Shown here: piece by piece, positions 8,066 through 16,133 of the stretch
How the letters are laid out: each line of letters begins with the position of its first letter
How positions within the stretch are numbered: position 1 is the stretch's first letter
Assembly (NCBI RefSeq): GCF_016907655.1
Contig: NZ_JAFBCL010000001.1
Coordinates: forward strand, 4,684,001-4,748,000
Origin: Saccharothrix algeriensis
GTDB taxonomy: Bacteria > Actinomycetota > Actinomycetes > Mycobacteriales > Pseudonocardiaceae
Length of the DNA: 64,000 nt
Direction: 5' to 3'
Notes under the pieces: generated by a model
The model's input: the letters and a program-made list of their open reading frames with translations, nothing else
Told to the model about the DNA's origin: nothing
Databases searched by the model: none
Made by a program: the position numbers and the translations under genes

Positions 8066-9319
8066 GTGATCGGGTTGTTCGCCGCGGGCGAGCGCGGGCG
8101 GCGGGCGGCGGCGGAGCTGGCCGGCTTCCTGGGACCGGACGCGGTGGTGCCCGACGGCCCGATCGGCCCGGCGCTGCGCCGGCTGTGGCCGCGCCTGGGC
8201 GCCGCGGTGTTCTTCCTGGGCGCGGACGCGACGGTCCGCCTGGTCGCGCCCCTGCTGCGCGACGAGCGCTCCGACCCCGGCGTGGTGTGCGTCGACGGCG
8301 GCTTCGCGGTGGCGCTGCTGGGCGACGCGGGGGCGCTGGCCGGGCGGGTCGCCGAGCTGGTGGCCGGCACGCCGGTCGTCACCTCCTCGTCGGTCGCCTC
8401 GCCCCTGGACGAGCTGGTCGAGCTCCTCGACGTCGCGGTGGACGGCGACTTGGCGGCGTGCGGCGCGGCGGTGCGCGCCGGCGAGCCGGTGCTGCTGGCC
8501 AACCCGCTGGGCTTCCCGCTGCCCGCCCTGCCGGACAACGTGGTCGACCACGGCCACGCCACCGGCTGGACCGTGCTGCTGGACGACCGCGTCCCGGCCG
8601 GCCCGCGACCGGACCACCTCCTGCGGCTGGTCCCGCGCACCCTCGTCGTCGGCGTCGGGTCCGGCGCCGGCGTGCCCGCCTCGGCGGTCTCCGCGGCGCT
8701 GGCGGGCCTGGCGGAGCGCGGGGTGGACCTGCGCGCGATCCGGGCGTTCGCGACGCTGGACCGCAAGGTCGCCGAGCAGGGCATCGCCGACGCGCTGGAG
8801 GACTGGGGCTTCTGGCACGACTCCACCACCGCGCCGCTGCTCGCGTACCCCGGCGAGGAGCTGGCGGTCGTCCCGGTGCCCAACCCGGCGGAGCTGGCCA
8901 TCGGCATCCCCAGCGTGGCCGAGGCCGCCGCGCTGCGCGGTGCGATGGAGCTGTCCGCCGGCGGCCGGGTCGAGATGGCCGTGGAGAAGGTCAAGGGCGC
9001 CGGCGTGACCGTCGCGGCGGCCCGCGTGCTGCCCCGCGGGCGGTTGGCCCTGATCGGCCTGGGGCCCGGCGGCGCGGACGAGCGCACGCCGCGCGCGGAG
9101 GCCGAGCTGCGCCGCGCCTCGGTCGTGGTGGGCCCGCGGGAGTGCGTCGACCAGGTCCGGCACCTGCTGCGGCCGGGCACCAGGGTGCGCGGCGACGGCG
9201 CGGTGGACCTGGCCGAGGCGGGCGCGGCGGTGGCCTACGTGGGCCGCGACGCGGGGCCGACCGTGGCGGGCCCGGTGCGCGCCGAGGTCGTCCGGGTCGC
9301 CGGCGTGGCGAACGGCTGA
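8066..9319 (+). CDS. cbiG: Cobalamin biosynthesis protein CbiG fused to a half-length CbiH domain
   Basis: CbiG opens the delta-lactone of (cobalt-)precorrin-5A. Residues 1 to ~320 have the CbiG plan: the N-terminal domain up to GTPVVTSSSVASPLDEL, then the C-terminal domain around VGVGSGAGVPASAV, FATLDRKVAEQG and the VKGAGVTVAAARVL end. At ~323 a second domain begins like precorrin-3B C17-methylase (GRLALIGLGPGGADERTP, then a degenerate VAYVGRDAG where VSSGDAG is expected). It stops after ~95 residues instead of ~240. GTG 8066 has GGAGGG 7 nt upstream; GTG 8060 is the alternative. C17-methylase activity is unlikely from this protein. Confidence 0.85.
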   Translation: MIGLFAAGERGRRAAAELAGFLGPDAVVPDGPIGPALRRLWPRLGAAVFFLGADATVRLVAPLLRDERSDPGVVCVDGGFAVALLGDAGALAGRVAELVAGTPVVTSSSVASPLDELVELLDVAVDGDLAACGAAVRAGEPVLLANPLGFPLPALPDNVVDHGHATGWTVLLDDRVPAGPRPDHLLRLVPRTLVVGVGSGAGVPASAVSAALAGLAERGVDLRAIRAFATLDRKVAEQGIADALEDWGFWHDSTTAPLLAYPGEELAVVPVPNPAELAIGIPSVAEAAALRGAMELSAGGRVEMAVEKVKGAGVTVAAARVLPRGRLALIGLGPGGADERTPRAEAELRRASVVVGPRECVDQVRHLLRPGTRVRGDGAVDLAEAGAAVAYVGRDAGPTVAGPVRAEVVRVAGVANG

Positions 9320-9328
9320 CGCCCGCCG

Positions 9329-9359
9329 CGCCCGGCGGTCGGTTGTGGACCGCCGGGCG
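9329..9359 (+). terminator. Hairpin after cbiG
   Basis: A perfect 12-bp stem (arms 9329-9340 and 9348-9359, loop GGTTGTG) begins 9 nt after the cbiG stop. There is no U-tract, which is normal for very GC-rich actinomycetes. It probably ends the corrinoid operon. Confidence 0.7.
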
Positions 9360-9615
9360 TGACCGGCGGCCCGGACCGCCGAACGGGACGGGACCGGCGG
9401 CCGACGCCGCCGTCGGTCGATCCCGCGACCGGCGCAACGTTCCGTTGTCGGCCTCGCGGTGCGCGAGCACATCGTTGCGCCTGCCTTCGTTTCAGCTTCA
9501 CGGAAGTGCGCTCGTCAACTGTCAAACCGGGATCGGAGCTTGTCGGACCCGGGATTTTGGTCCTAGCTGTGAGTACGCCGCCGCACCAGCCCTGCCCGGA
9601 AGGAACGAGCGCAGC
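9360..9615 (+). promoter_or_regulatory. Upstream region of the secreted protease
   Basis: This 256-bp gap holds no recognisable gene. It is less GC-rich from about 9480, as expected of a promoter. TTGTCG at 9539-9544 followed by TAGCTG at 9563 is a plausible -35/-10 pair with an 18-nt spacer. GGAAGGA just before 9605 is the protease SD. The DNA also contains a GGACC/GGTCC inverted repeat around 9544-9562 that could bind a regulator. Confidence 0.35.
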
Positions 9616-10404
9616 ATGGCGAAAACCCTGCATCGCCTGATCACCGCTCTGGCCGCGGCCGTCGCCGCGGTCGGGCTGCTCACCGTCGCACCGGCGAGCG
9701 CCGACACCGACGAGGTCTCGCCGTTCATCGTCGGCGGCACCCGAGCGTCCATCAGCCAGTACCCGTGGGCCGTCTACCTGGCCACCTCCAGCGGCGGCCA
9801 GTTCTGCGGCGGCACGCTGGTGGCGTCCAACAAGGTCGTCACCGCCGCGCACTGCACCAGCGGTCGCTCGGCGTCGTCCACCCGCGTCGTCTGGGGCCGG
9901 GAGGACAAGCAGAGCACGGCCGGCGTCGTCGCGGGCGTCACCCGGATCTGGAACCACCCGAGCTACCGGTCCGCGACGTCCGGCTACGACGTCTCGGTGC
10001 TGACGCTGGACCGCTCCCTCTCCTCGGCCTACCTGCCGCTGGCCACCCCGGCCGACAGCGCGCTCTACGCCGCGGGCACGAACGCCACGATCCTGGGCTG
10101 GGGCACCACGTCCTCGGGCGGCTCGGCGTCGCGCTACCTGCTCAAGGCCACCGTCCCGGTCAACTCCGACACGGCCTGCCGGCGGGCCTACTCGCAGTAC
10201 AGCAGCACGGCCATGGTGTGCGCCGGCTACCCGCAGGGCGGCACGGACACCTGCCAGGGCGACTCCGGCGGCCCGATGGTCGCCGGTGGCAAGCTGATCG
10301 GCGCGACCTCGTGGGGCCGCGGGTGCGCCTCCGCCGGGTACCCCGGCGTGTACGCGCGGATCGCGTCCTACCACTCGGTGCTGAGCCAGCAGATCGGCTC
10401 CTGA
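9616..10404 (+). CDS. Secreted trypsin-like serine protease (S1)
   Basis: Exported endopeptidase of 262 residues. The signal peptide covers residues 1 to ~31 (basic MAKTLHR, hydrophobic Ala/Val/Leu core, ASA cleavage). A short propeptide precedes the mature N-terminus IVGGT. The triad is visible: His79 in TAAHC, Asp125 in YDVSVLTL and Ser217 in GDSGGP. Asp211, six before the catalytic serine, predicts trypsin specificity for Lys/Arg. Six cysteines would form the three disulfides of Streptomyces trypsins. The ATG has GGAAGGA about 9 nt upstream. It is monocistronic, with a strong hairpin following. Confidence 0.95.
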   Translation: MAKTLHRLITALAAAVAAVGLLTVAPASADTDEVSPFIVGGTRASISQYPWAVYLATSSGGQFCGGTLVASNKVVTAAHCTSGRSASSTRVVWGREDKQSTAGVVAGVTRIWNHPSYRSATSGYDVSVLTLDRSLSSAYLPLATPADSALYAAGTNATILGWGTTSSGGSASRYLLKATVPVNSDTACRRAYSQYSSTAMVCAGYPQGGTDTCQGDSGGPMVAGGKLIGATSWGRGCASAGYPGVYARIASYHSVLSQQIGS

Positions 10405-10410
10405 CGCGCG

Positions 10411-10451
10411 CCGTGCCCGCGCCCGGGGCGGTGCTCCGGGCGCGGGCACGG
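10411..10451 (+). terminator. Strong hairpin after the protease gene
   Basis: A perfect 16-bp stem (arms 10411-10426 and 10436-10451, 9-nt loop) starts 6 nt after the stop codon. It lacks a U-tract. It is one of the most stable hairpins in the window. Confidence 0.78.
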
Positions 10452-10533
10452 CGTCCGCGCGCGACCGGGCGGCCTGCGGAGGGACGAAGTGTCGCGACCG
10501 CCCCGCGCGGCCGGCGGGGGGTAGCGTTCGGCT

Positions 10534-11250
10534 GTGGCCGACTACCTGCCCCTGCCCGAGGACTGGGACCGCGCGCTGGCCGTGGTGGCGCACCCCGACG
10601 ACCTGGAGTACGGCGCGGCCGGCGCCGTCGCCCGCTGGACCCGCCTGGGGAAGTCGGTGGCCTACCTGCTGGTCACCAGGGGCGAGGCGGGCATCGACGG
10701 GCTGCCGCCGCACGAAGCCGGCCCGCTGCGCGTGCGCGAGCAGCTCGCCGGCGCGGCCGTGGTCGGCGTGTCGGCCGTGGAGTTCCTGGACCACCCGGAC
10801 GGCACGGTCGAGTACGGCCTGCCGCTGCGCCGCGACATCGCCGCCGCGATCCGCCGGCACCGCCCCGAGCTGGTGATCACCGGCAACCACCACCCGACCT
10901 TCCCCGGCGGGGCGCTGAACACGGCCGACCACCGGGTCGTCGGGCAGGCCGTCGTCGACGCGGTGCGGGACGCGGCCAACCGGTGGGTGTTCCCCGACCC
11001 GGACGTCGAGCCGTGGGGCGGCGTCCGGCACGTCGCGGTCTCCGCCTCGCCGCACGCCGGGCACGCCGTGGACCTCACCGACACGTTCGACCTGGGCGTG
11101 GCCTCGCTGCGCGCGCACGCCGCCTACCTGGCCGGCCTCGGCGGCGGGGACATGGCGGACCCGGAGGCGTTCCTGCGCCGGGAGGCCGAGGAGGCGGGGA
11201 AGAGGTTCGGCGGTCGCCCGGCCGCCACCTTCGAGCTGCTGGTGATGTGA
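10534..11250 (+). CDS. PIG-L family (LmbE-like) zinc deacetylase
   Basis: Predicted zinc-dependent amidase/deacetylase acting on an N-acetylglucosamine- or mycothiol-like substrate. The 238 residues carry the hallmark AHPDD (His20-Asp23, zinc and base residues) and the second metal motif TADHRVVG with GNHHPTFPGG. It is somewhat shorter than MshB or Mca (~290), so it is a generic PIG-L protein rather than a confident mycothiol enzyme. GTG 10534 follows TAGCGT by 6 nt (leaderless type). The transcript may read towards the siroheme synthase 46 nt downstream, but that gene has its own promoter. Confidence 0.85.
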   Translation: MADYLPLPEDWDRALAVVAHPDDLEYGAAGAVARWTRLGKSVAYLLVTRGEAGIDGLPPHEAGPLRVREQLAGAAVVGVSAVEFLDHPDGTVEYGLPLRRDIAAAIRRHRPELVITGNHHPTFPGGALNTADHRVVGQAVVDAVRDAANRWVFPDPDVEPWGGVRHVAVSASPHAGHAVDLTDTFDLGVASLRAHAAYLAGLGGGDMADPEAFLRREAEEAGKRFGGRPAATFELLVM

Positions 11251-11260
11251 AGCACCCGGG

Positions 11261-11296
11261 TTGGACAGGGCATGTCTGATGTGGATGCTTCTACCC
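11261..11296 (+). promoter_or_regulatory. Promoter of the siroheme synthase gene
   Basis: TTGGAC at 11261-11266, a 17-nt spacer, then GATGCT at 11284-11289 and 7 nt to ATG 11297. This is a textbook leaderless arrangement. It is why the ATG at 11297, not the earlier ATGs at 11279 and 11285, is taken as the start. Read by eye. Confidence 0.5.
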
Positions 11297-12514
11297 ATGC
11301 ACGGTGAACAGCACTACCTTGTGGGCCTCGACCTGGCCGGGCGGCGGGTCGTCGTCGTGGGCGGCGGCACGGTCGCCCAGCGGCGGCTGCCGCGCCTGGT
11401 GGCCTCCGGCGCCCTCGTGGAGGTCGTCTCGCCCGAGGTGACGCCGGCGGTCCAGGGGATCGTCGACGCGGGGGGCGCGGTGTGGCACGCGCGCACCTAC
11501 GCCACCGGCGACCTGGACGGCGCCTGGTACGTGCTGGCCTGCACGTCCGACCCGGAGGTCAACGCCCGGATCACCGCCGACGCGACCGCGCAGCGGGTCT
11601 TCTGCGTGCGGGCCGACGTCGCGGTGAAGGGCACGGCCGTGACGCCCGCCGTGGGCGGGCACGACGGCCTGCTGCTCGGCGTCCTCGCGGGCGGGCAGCA
11701 CAAGCGGTCGGCGGCGGTGCGCGACGGCCTGCTGGCGGCGCTGCGGGACGGCTCGCTGCCCGACCCGCACGACCAGCCCGCCGGCGTGGCGCTGGTCGGC
11801 GGCGGCCCCGGCGACCCGGACCTGGTCACCGTGCGCGGGAAGCGGCTGCTGGCCCGCGCGGACGTGGTGGTGGCCGACCGGCTGGCGCCGCAGGAGCTGC
11901 TGGACGAGCTGCCGCCGCACGTGGAGGTGGTGGACGCGGCCAAGATCCCGTACGGGCGGGCCGCGTCCCAGGAGTTCATCAACAGCACCCTGGTCGAGCG
12001 CGCCAGGGCCGGGAAGTTCGTGGTGCGGCTCAAGGGCGGCGACCCGTACGTGTTCGGGCGGGGCTTCGAGGAGCTGATCGCGTGCGCCGAGGCCGGCGTC
12101 CCGGTCACCGTGGTGCCCGGCGTGACCAGCGCGTTCGGCGTGCCCGCGCTGGCCGACGTGCCGGTGACGCACCGGGGCGTGGCGCACGAGGTGGTCGTCG
12201 TGTCCGGGCACGTCGCGCCGGACGACGAGCGGTCGCTGGTGGACTGGGGCGCGCTGGCCCGCCTGCGCGGCACCGTGGTGATCCTGATGGGCGTCGAGCG
12301 GGCGGGCGCGTTCGCGGCGGCGCTGCGGGCCGGGCGGCCCGGGGACACGCCGGTCTCGGTGGTCCAGGAGGGCAGCACCCGCGCCCAGCGCGTCGTCCGG
12401 TCCACTTTGGACACCCTGGCCGCGGACGTGGTCGAGCACGGCGTCCGCCCGCCCGCGATCATCGTCGTGGGGCCGGTCGCCGGGCTGGCGCGGGAGCTGC
12501 CCGCCCGGTCCTGA
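11297..12514 (+). CDS. cysG: Siroheme synthase: precorrin-2 dehydrogenase fused to uroporphyrinogen-III C-methyltransferase
   Basis: Makes precorrin-2 from uroporphyrinogen III and oxidises it towards sirohydrochlorin/siroheme, feeding sulfite/nitrite reductases and cobalamin. The 405 residues split into an N-terminal NAD-binding CysG/Met8-like domain (VVVVGGGTVAQRR near 17-29) and a C-terminal SUMT domain from ~160 (GVALVGGGPGDPDLVTVRG, then VVADRL, GRAASQEFIN, RLKGGDPYVFGRG, VVPGVTSAF). CysG of E. coli is ~457, so the middle dimerisation segment is compact here. It stands apart from the corrinoid operon and has no B12 riboswitch of its own. Confidence 0.93.
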   Translation: MHGEQHYLVGLDLAGRRVVVVGGGTVAQRRLPRLVASGALVEVVSPEVTPAVQGIVDAGGAVWHARTYATGDLDGAWYVLACTSDPEVNARITADATAQRVFCVRADVAVKGTAVTPAVGGHDGLLLGVLAGGQHKRSAAVRDGLLAALRDGSLPDPHDQPAGVALVGGGPGDPDLVTVRGKRLLARADVVVADRLAPQELLDELPPHVEVVDAAKIPYGRAASQEFINSTLVERARAGKFVVRLKGGDPYVFGRGFEELIACAEAGVPVTVVPGVTSAFGVPALADVPVTHRGVAHEVVVVSGHVAPDDERSLVDWGALARLRGTVVILMGVERAGAFAAALRAGRPGDTPVSVVQEGSTRAQRVVRSTLDTLAADVVEHGVRPPAIIVVGPVAGLARELPARS

Positions 12515-12614
12515 GCACCGGGGGCCGCCGCGGCGCCGCGAGCGCGGGTCGGCGATCATCGGTGCGCGCACGGCTTCCCGCGGCAGGCCCTGCGCCAGGT
12601 GGGGAGGGGGTCCG

Positions 12615-13487
12615 GTGGCGGTGCGGATCAGGCTGGCCGGCGTGGGGCTGGCGAAGGTGCGCTTCGCGTACTCGCCCCTGTTCGAGACGGTGATGGCGGT
12701 GGACGGCCTGCGCGTGCCGGGCGCGCACGCCGTCCACCTGCCGTGGGTGTCGTGGGCGCGGGAGCGGGTGGCGGGCGTCGAGGACCTGCCGGTGCTGCTG
12801 GACCTGGTGGCCGGGCCGGTGAAGCCGGCGGCGCTGATGCCCGTGCCGGACGTGCGGATGCCCGACCTGGAGGCCGAGCTGGCCGGCCTGCCCGAGCGGG
12901 TGGCGGCCGTGGTGCGGAGGTGCCACGAGGTGCTGGTCGCGCCGCACTGGCGGCGGATCACGGCCGTGCTGGAGGCGGACATCGCCGCCCGGGCGGCCGT
13001 GCTGGCGGACCGGGGCGCGGCGGCGGTGTTCGCCGACCTGCACCCGGAGGTGGCGTGGGAGGACGGCGAGCTGGTCCTCTACGCGGACCGCCGGCCGGAC
13101 CAGCCGCACCGCGTCGACCTGGCGGAGGACGGCCTGGTGCTGTCCCCGAGCGCCTTCGGCTGGCCGCGGGCGTGGGCGGCGGTCGACCCGGTGGGGCCGG
13201 GCGTGGTGCGCTACCCGGCGCGGGGGATCGGGACGCTGTGGGAGGACCGTGACCCGGCCGCGCCGGACGAGCTGGCGGCGCTGATCGGGCGGACCCGGGC
13301 GGCGCTGCTGGTGCTGCTGGCCGCGCCGATGTCCACGACGGACCTGGCGCGCCGGCTCGGGGTGACGGCGGGTGCGGTGTCGCAGCACGTCGGCGTGCTG
13401 CGGGCGGCGCGGCTGGTGACGACGCGGCGGGACGGTCGGGCGGTCCTGCACCTGCGGACGGCGCGGGCGGACGCCCTCATGACGTGA
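12615..13487 (+). CDS. ArsR-like transcriptional regulator with a large N-terminal domain (DUF5937 type)
   Basis: A 290-residue protein. The C-terminal ~70 residues form a winged helix of ArsR type: TRAALLVLLAAPMSTTDLARRLGVTAGAVSQHVGVLRAARLVTTRR, with the recognition helix in TAGAVSQHVGVL. The N-terminal ~215 residues are the uncharacterised domain typical of this actinobacterial family and contain no cysteine metal motif. GTG 12615 has a long purine SD (GGGAGGGGG, 12602-12610). The target is unknown; a long repeat-rich non-coding gap follows. DUF5937 is recalled from memory, not searched. Confidence 0.8.
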   Translation: MAVRIRLAGVGLAKVRFAYSPLFETVMAVDGLRVPGAHAVHLPWVSWARERVAGVEDLPVLLDLVAGPVKPAALMPVPDVRMPDLEAELAGLPERVAAVVRRCHEVLVAPHWRRITAVLEADIAARAAVLADRGAAAVFADLHPEVAWEDGELVLYADRRPDQPHRVDLAEDGLVLSPSAFGWPRAWAAVDPVGPGVVRYPARGIGTLWEDRDPAAPDELAALIGRTRAALLVLLAAPMSTTDLARRLGVTAGAVSQHVGVLRAARLVTTRRDGRAVLHLRTARADALMT

Positions 13488-14250
13488 CGGGGCGCGGGCT
13501 CGGCTGTGCGGGTCCGGTTTCGCTTTCGCGGCGGGGTGCGGATCGATTTCGCGGTGCGGGTGCGGCTGTGCGGGTGCGGTTGTGCGGCGCGGATCGGTTT
13601 CGCGGTGCGGGTGTGGTCGTGGTTGCGCGGTGCGGGCGTGCGCGCAGGACCGGTGCGGGCTCAGCTGTGCGGGTCCGGTTTCGCGGTGCGGCCGTACGCG
13701 CGGCGCCGCTGTGGGGTCGGCCTCGGCTTCGGCGCGGTCCTCCGGCCGGGTTCGGGTTTCGGCCCCGGCGCGAGGCTGCGGCCCCGACGGCGATCCGGGT
13801 CGCGGGATTCCCGACTGGTGGCGCGGCCCTCGGCTCCGGGCGGGGCCTTCCGCCGGATCCGGTGCGCGACTCCGCACCTCGGCCCGGTTCGTCCTTGGCC
13901 TCCGGCCCGGTTCGTCCTTGGCCTCCGGCCCGGTTCGTCCTTGGCCTCCGGCCCCCGATTCCATTGTCCCACGGAGCACCGACAATCCCGGCCGAAGCAC
14001 CCCTGGGGATCATCGTCCCACGCGACACCGACAAGATCGTGAAAACGACGGCCCGGCAACGGCCTGTCGCCTGCTCGGAGCGCCGCACCGGCCGGTAAGG
14101 CACAACACCGGCCTCCACAAGGGGAACGCTGGCCTGACAAGGCGCAACGCCGGGGCTGGCAAGGCGCAATGCCGGCCTCGAAGAGCGCGACACTGGCCTC
14201 ACTAAGGCGCAGCACCGGTCTCGGCAGAGCGCAACGCCGGTCCTGGCAAA
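13488..14250. other. Repeat-rich intergenic region, no gene recognised
   Basis: About 760 bp between convergent genes. From 13490 to 13700 it is full of TGCGGG/GTGCGG-type degenerate repeats. Then come the 23-bp triplicate (13881-13949) and a lower-GC island (13955-14065) with ATTGTC/GACAAT inverted copies (13963-13968 and 13981-13986). The ~22-bp imperfect array (14097-14269) follows. Open frames here have no coding character. Confidence 0.6.
13881..13949. repeat. Three exact copies of a 23-bp tandem repeat
   Basis: Copies begin at 13881, 13904 and 13927; each starts GGCCCGGTTCGTCCTTGG and ends CCTCC. The period of 23 is not a multiple of three and no gene spans it. Identical copies imply recent slippage or expansion. 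Confidence 0.9.
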
Positions 14251-14269
14251 GCGCGACGCCGGTCCTCGG
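14097..14269. repeat. About eight imperfect copies of a ~22-bp repeat
   Basis: Units begin near 14097, 14119, 14139, 14161, 14181, 14204, 14226 and 14248, with a consensus close to AAGGCGCAACGCCGGCCT. Spacing varies from 20 to 23 bp. The last unit supplies one arm of the helicase terminator hairpin, so the array may have grown from that arm. Confidence 0.75.
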
Positions 14270-14294
14270 GACGAGCCCGGGACCGGCGTCGCGC
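14251..14294 (-). terminator. Terminator of the DEAD-box helicase gene
   Basis: A perfect 15-bp stem (arms 14251-14265 and 14280-14294, 14-nt loop) lies 17 nt past the stop of the minus-strand helicase. On the minus strand it is followed by TTTG, a short U-tract. Confidence 0.75.
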
Positions 14295-14310
14295 GTTCAG
14301 GTGCGGCGGA

Positions 14311-15777
14311 TCAGTGCTGCGCCACCCGGCGCGGCCGGCCGCCGCGCTCGCGGTCGCGGTTGTGGTCCGCGCGGCCGCCGCGGAACTGGCCGCCGTGACC
14401 GCCGCCCGTGCGGCGGGGGCCGCCGCGGCGGGCGCGGACCGGGGTCTCCGGCTCCACGACCGGGACACCGCTCGGGACGCGGGCGCCGGTGATGCGGATC
14501 AGGTCCTCGTCGCCGGGGCGGACCTTCGTCGACGCCGGGCGGATGCCCGCGCGCGCCGTGAGGCCCTGGACCGCGCGCCGCTGGTCGTGCGTGACCAGGG
14601 TGACCACCGTGCCGGACTGCCCGGCCCGCGCCGTGCGGCCCGCGCGGTGCAGGTAGTCCTTCGGGTCGGCGGGCGGGTCGACGTGCACGACGAGGCTCAC
14701 GTCGTCCACGTGGATGCCGCGCGCCGCCACGTCGGTGGCGATCAGCACGGGCGTGGTGCCCTCGCGGAACTGGCCGAGCACCCTGGTCCGGGCGCTCTGC
14801 GCCTTGCCGCCGTGCAGCGCGCCCGCGTGGACGCCCATCGAGCGCAGCTTCTTCGCCAGCCGGTCCACGTGGTGCTTGGTGCGCACGAACATGATCGTGC
14901 GGCCCTCGCGGGCGGCCACCTCGGTCACCACGGACTGCTTGTCCTCGGCGGAGACGAACAGCAGGTGGTGCTCCATCGTCGTCACGCTGCCGGTGGGCGG
15001 CGCGACCGAGTGGACCACCGGGTCGTGCAGGTACTGGCGGACCAGCTTGTCCACGTCGCCGTCGAGCGTCGCGGAGAACAGCAGCCGCTGGCCGTGCTGC
15101 GGCGTCAGGTCGAGGATGGCGCGGACCTGCGGCATGAAGCCCATGTCGGCCATCTGGTCGGCCTCGTCCAGCGCGGTGAACATCACCTCGGACAGGTCGG
15201 CCGTGCCCTGCCGCACGTGGTCGGACAGCCGGCCCGGCGTGGCGATCAGCAGGTCGACCCCCCGGCGCAGGGCGTCGATCTGGCGCGGGAAGGACGTGCC
15301 GCCCACGACCGTCCGGCACCACAGGCCCAGGGCCCGCGCGAACGGCGAGAGCGCCTCCTCGACCTGCATGGCCAGCTCGCGCGTCGGCACGAGCACCAGC
15401 GCGCGCGGCATCAGCGGCTTGGCCCGGCCGCCCGCGAGGCGCGACAGCAGCGCCAGGCCGAACGCCAGCGTCTTGCCGGAGCCGGTCTGGCCGCGGCCGA
15501 GCAGGTCGCGGCCCGCCAGCGCGTCGGGCAGGGTGGCGGCCTGGATGGGGAACGGGTCGGTGATGCCCGCCTGGACGAGCGCGCGGACCAGCTCGTCGGC
15601 CAGACCGAGCTCGGCGAACGAGGGCAGCGGACCCTCCGGCACCGTGCTCTCGACGTGGTCCGGCACGGTCGTCTCCAGCACCGGCTGGGGACGGCGGTTG
15701 GTGCCCTGGCCTGGGCGCCTCGTCCGCGGCTTGCGGAACTGCGGGCGCTCGGAACGGCCTTGGGACGGTGATGGCAA
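14311..15777 (-). CDS. DEAD-box ATP-dependent RNA helicase
   Basis: RNA unwinding or remodelling enzyme of the RhlE/CsdA type, 488 residues. Motifs in order: Q motif (SFAELGLADELVRAL...PFPIQ), I GQTGSGKT, Ia PTRELA, Ib TPGRL, II LDEAD, III SAT, then helicase domain 2 with IMFVRTKH, VLIATDVAARGIHV and HRAGRTARAG. The C-terminal tail is Arg/Gly-rich (RRGGPRRTGGGHGGQFRGGR) and likely binds RNA. The frame can start at TTG 15795, but GGAGG lies inside that version. TTG 15775-15777 has GGAGG exactly 6 nt upstream and is the better start. Such genes are often cold- or antibiotic-induced. Confidence 0.95.
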   Translation of the reverse strand: MPSPSQGRSERPQFRKPRTRRPGQGTNRRPQPVLETTVPDHVESTVPEGPLPSFAELGLADELVRALVQAGITDPFPIQAATLPDALAGRDLLGRGQTGSGKTLAFGLALLSRLAGGRAKPLMPRALVLVPTRELAMQVEEALSPFARALGLWCRTVVGGTSFPRQIDALRRGVDLLIATPGRLSDHVRQGTADLSEVMFTALDEADQMADMGFMPQVRAILDLTPQHGQRLLFSATLDGDVDKLVRQYLHDPVVHSVAPPTGSVTTMEHHLLFVSAEDKQSVVTEVAAREGRTIMFVRTKHHVDRLAKKLRSMGVHAGALHGGKAQSARTRVLGQFREGTTPVLIATDVAARGIHVDDVSLVVHVDPPADPKDYLHRAGRTARAGQSGTVVTLVTHDQRRAVQGLTARAGIRPASTKVRPGDEDLIRITGARVPSGVPVVEPETPVRARRGGPRRTGGGHGGQFRGGRADHNRDRERGGRPRRVAQH

Positions 15778-16085
15778 AGCGAACCTCCGGGACAAGGCAC
15801 GTCTCGGGGATCGCTTCTGCCTTCACGCAGGCGCGAATCGCAAGGACGGGCCCGGCGCTCCACGCGCCGATAGTGGTTGGGAGCACCACCGGCCTGCTGG
15901 GGCCTGGGCCGCGAACGGTTGCCGCGTCGCCGGGCGGTGCACCACTCAGTCTAGCCGATCAACGGCGGTTCGCGCGCACCCCCGCGGTGTTCTGCCGCAC
16001 ACGAGGCGTGAACCGGCCGGTCGAACCGGGCGCGCCCGCCCCGCCCGCGCCCCCGGTGACCGCAGTTCAGGCGGGTCGGGCCGGG
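15778..16085 (-). other. Upstream region of the helicase gene
   Basis: About 300 bp between the helicase start and the RIO-kinase terminator. It contains the helicase SD (complement of 15784-15788) and presumably its promoter and a long 5' leader, as is common for DEAD-box genes. No small gene could be supported. Confidence 0.4.
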
Positions 16086-16126
16086 CGCACCGGCGGCCGA
16101 GCCGGGGAGGGCCGGCCGCCGGTGCG
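16086..16126 (-). terminator. Terminator of the RIO kinase gene
   Basis: A perfect 14-bp stem (arms 16086-16099 and 16113-16126, 13-nt loop) lies 8 nt past the stop of the minus-strand gene. No U-tract. Confidence 0.72.
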
Positions 16127-16133
16127 GTCGGGT

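Noticed and set aside
6623..9472. 949-codon open frame on the minus strand
   Set aside because: It lies antisense to cobM, cobL and cbiG, which have clear motifs; the translation is Arg/Ala/Gly/His-rich without domains, a by-product of third-position GC.
11279..11296. ATG 11279 or 11285 as the siroheme synthase start
   Set aside because: They lie inside the promoter spacer/-10; no SD precedes them.
14097..14269. ~22-bp repeats as a CRISPR array
   Set aside because: No spacers between units, variable length, no cas genes.
15778..15795. Upstream TTG start for the DEAD-box helicase
   Set aside because: It would put the GGAGG sequence inside codons 3-4; the TTG at 15775-15777 has that GGAGG at ideal distance.
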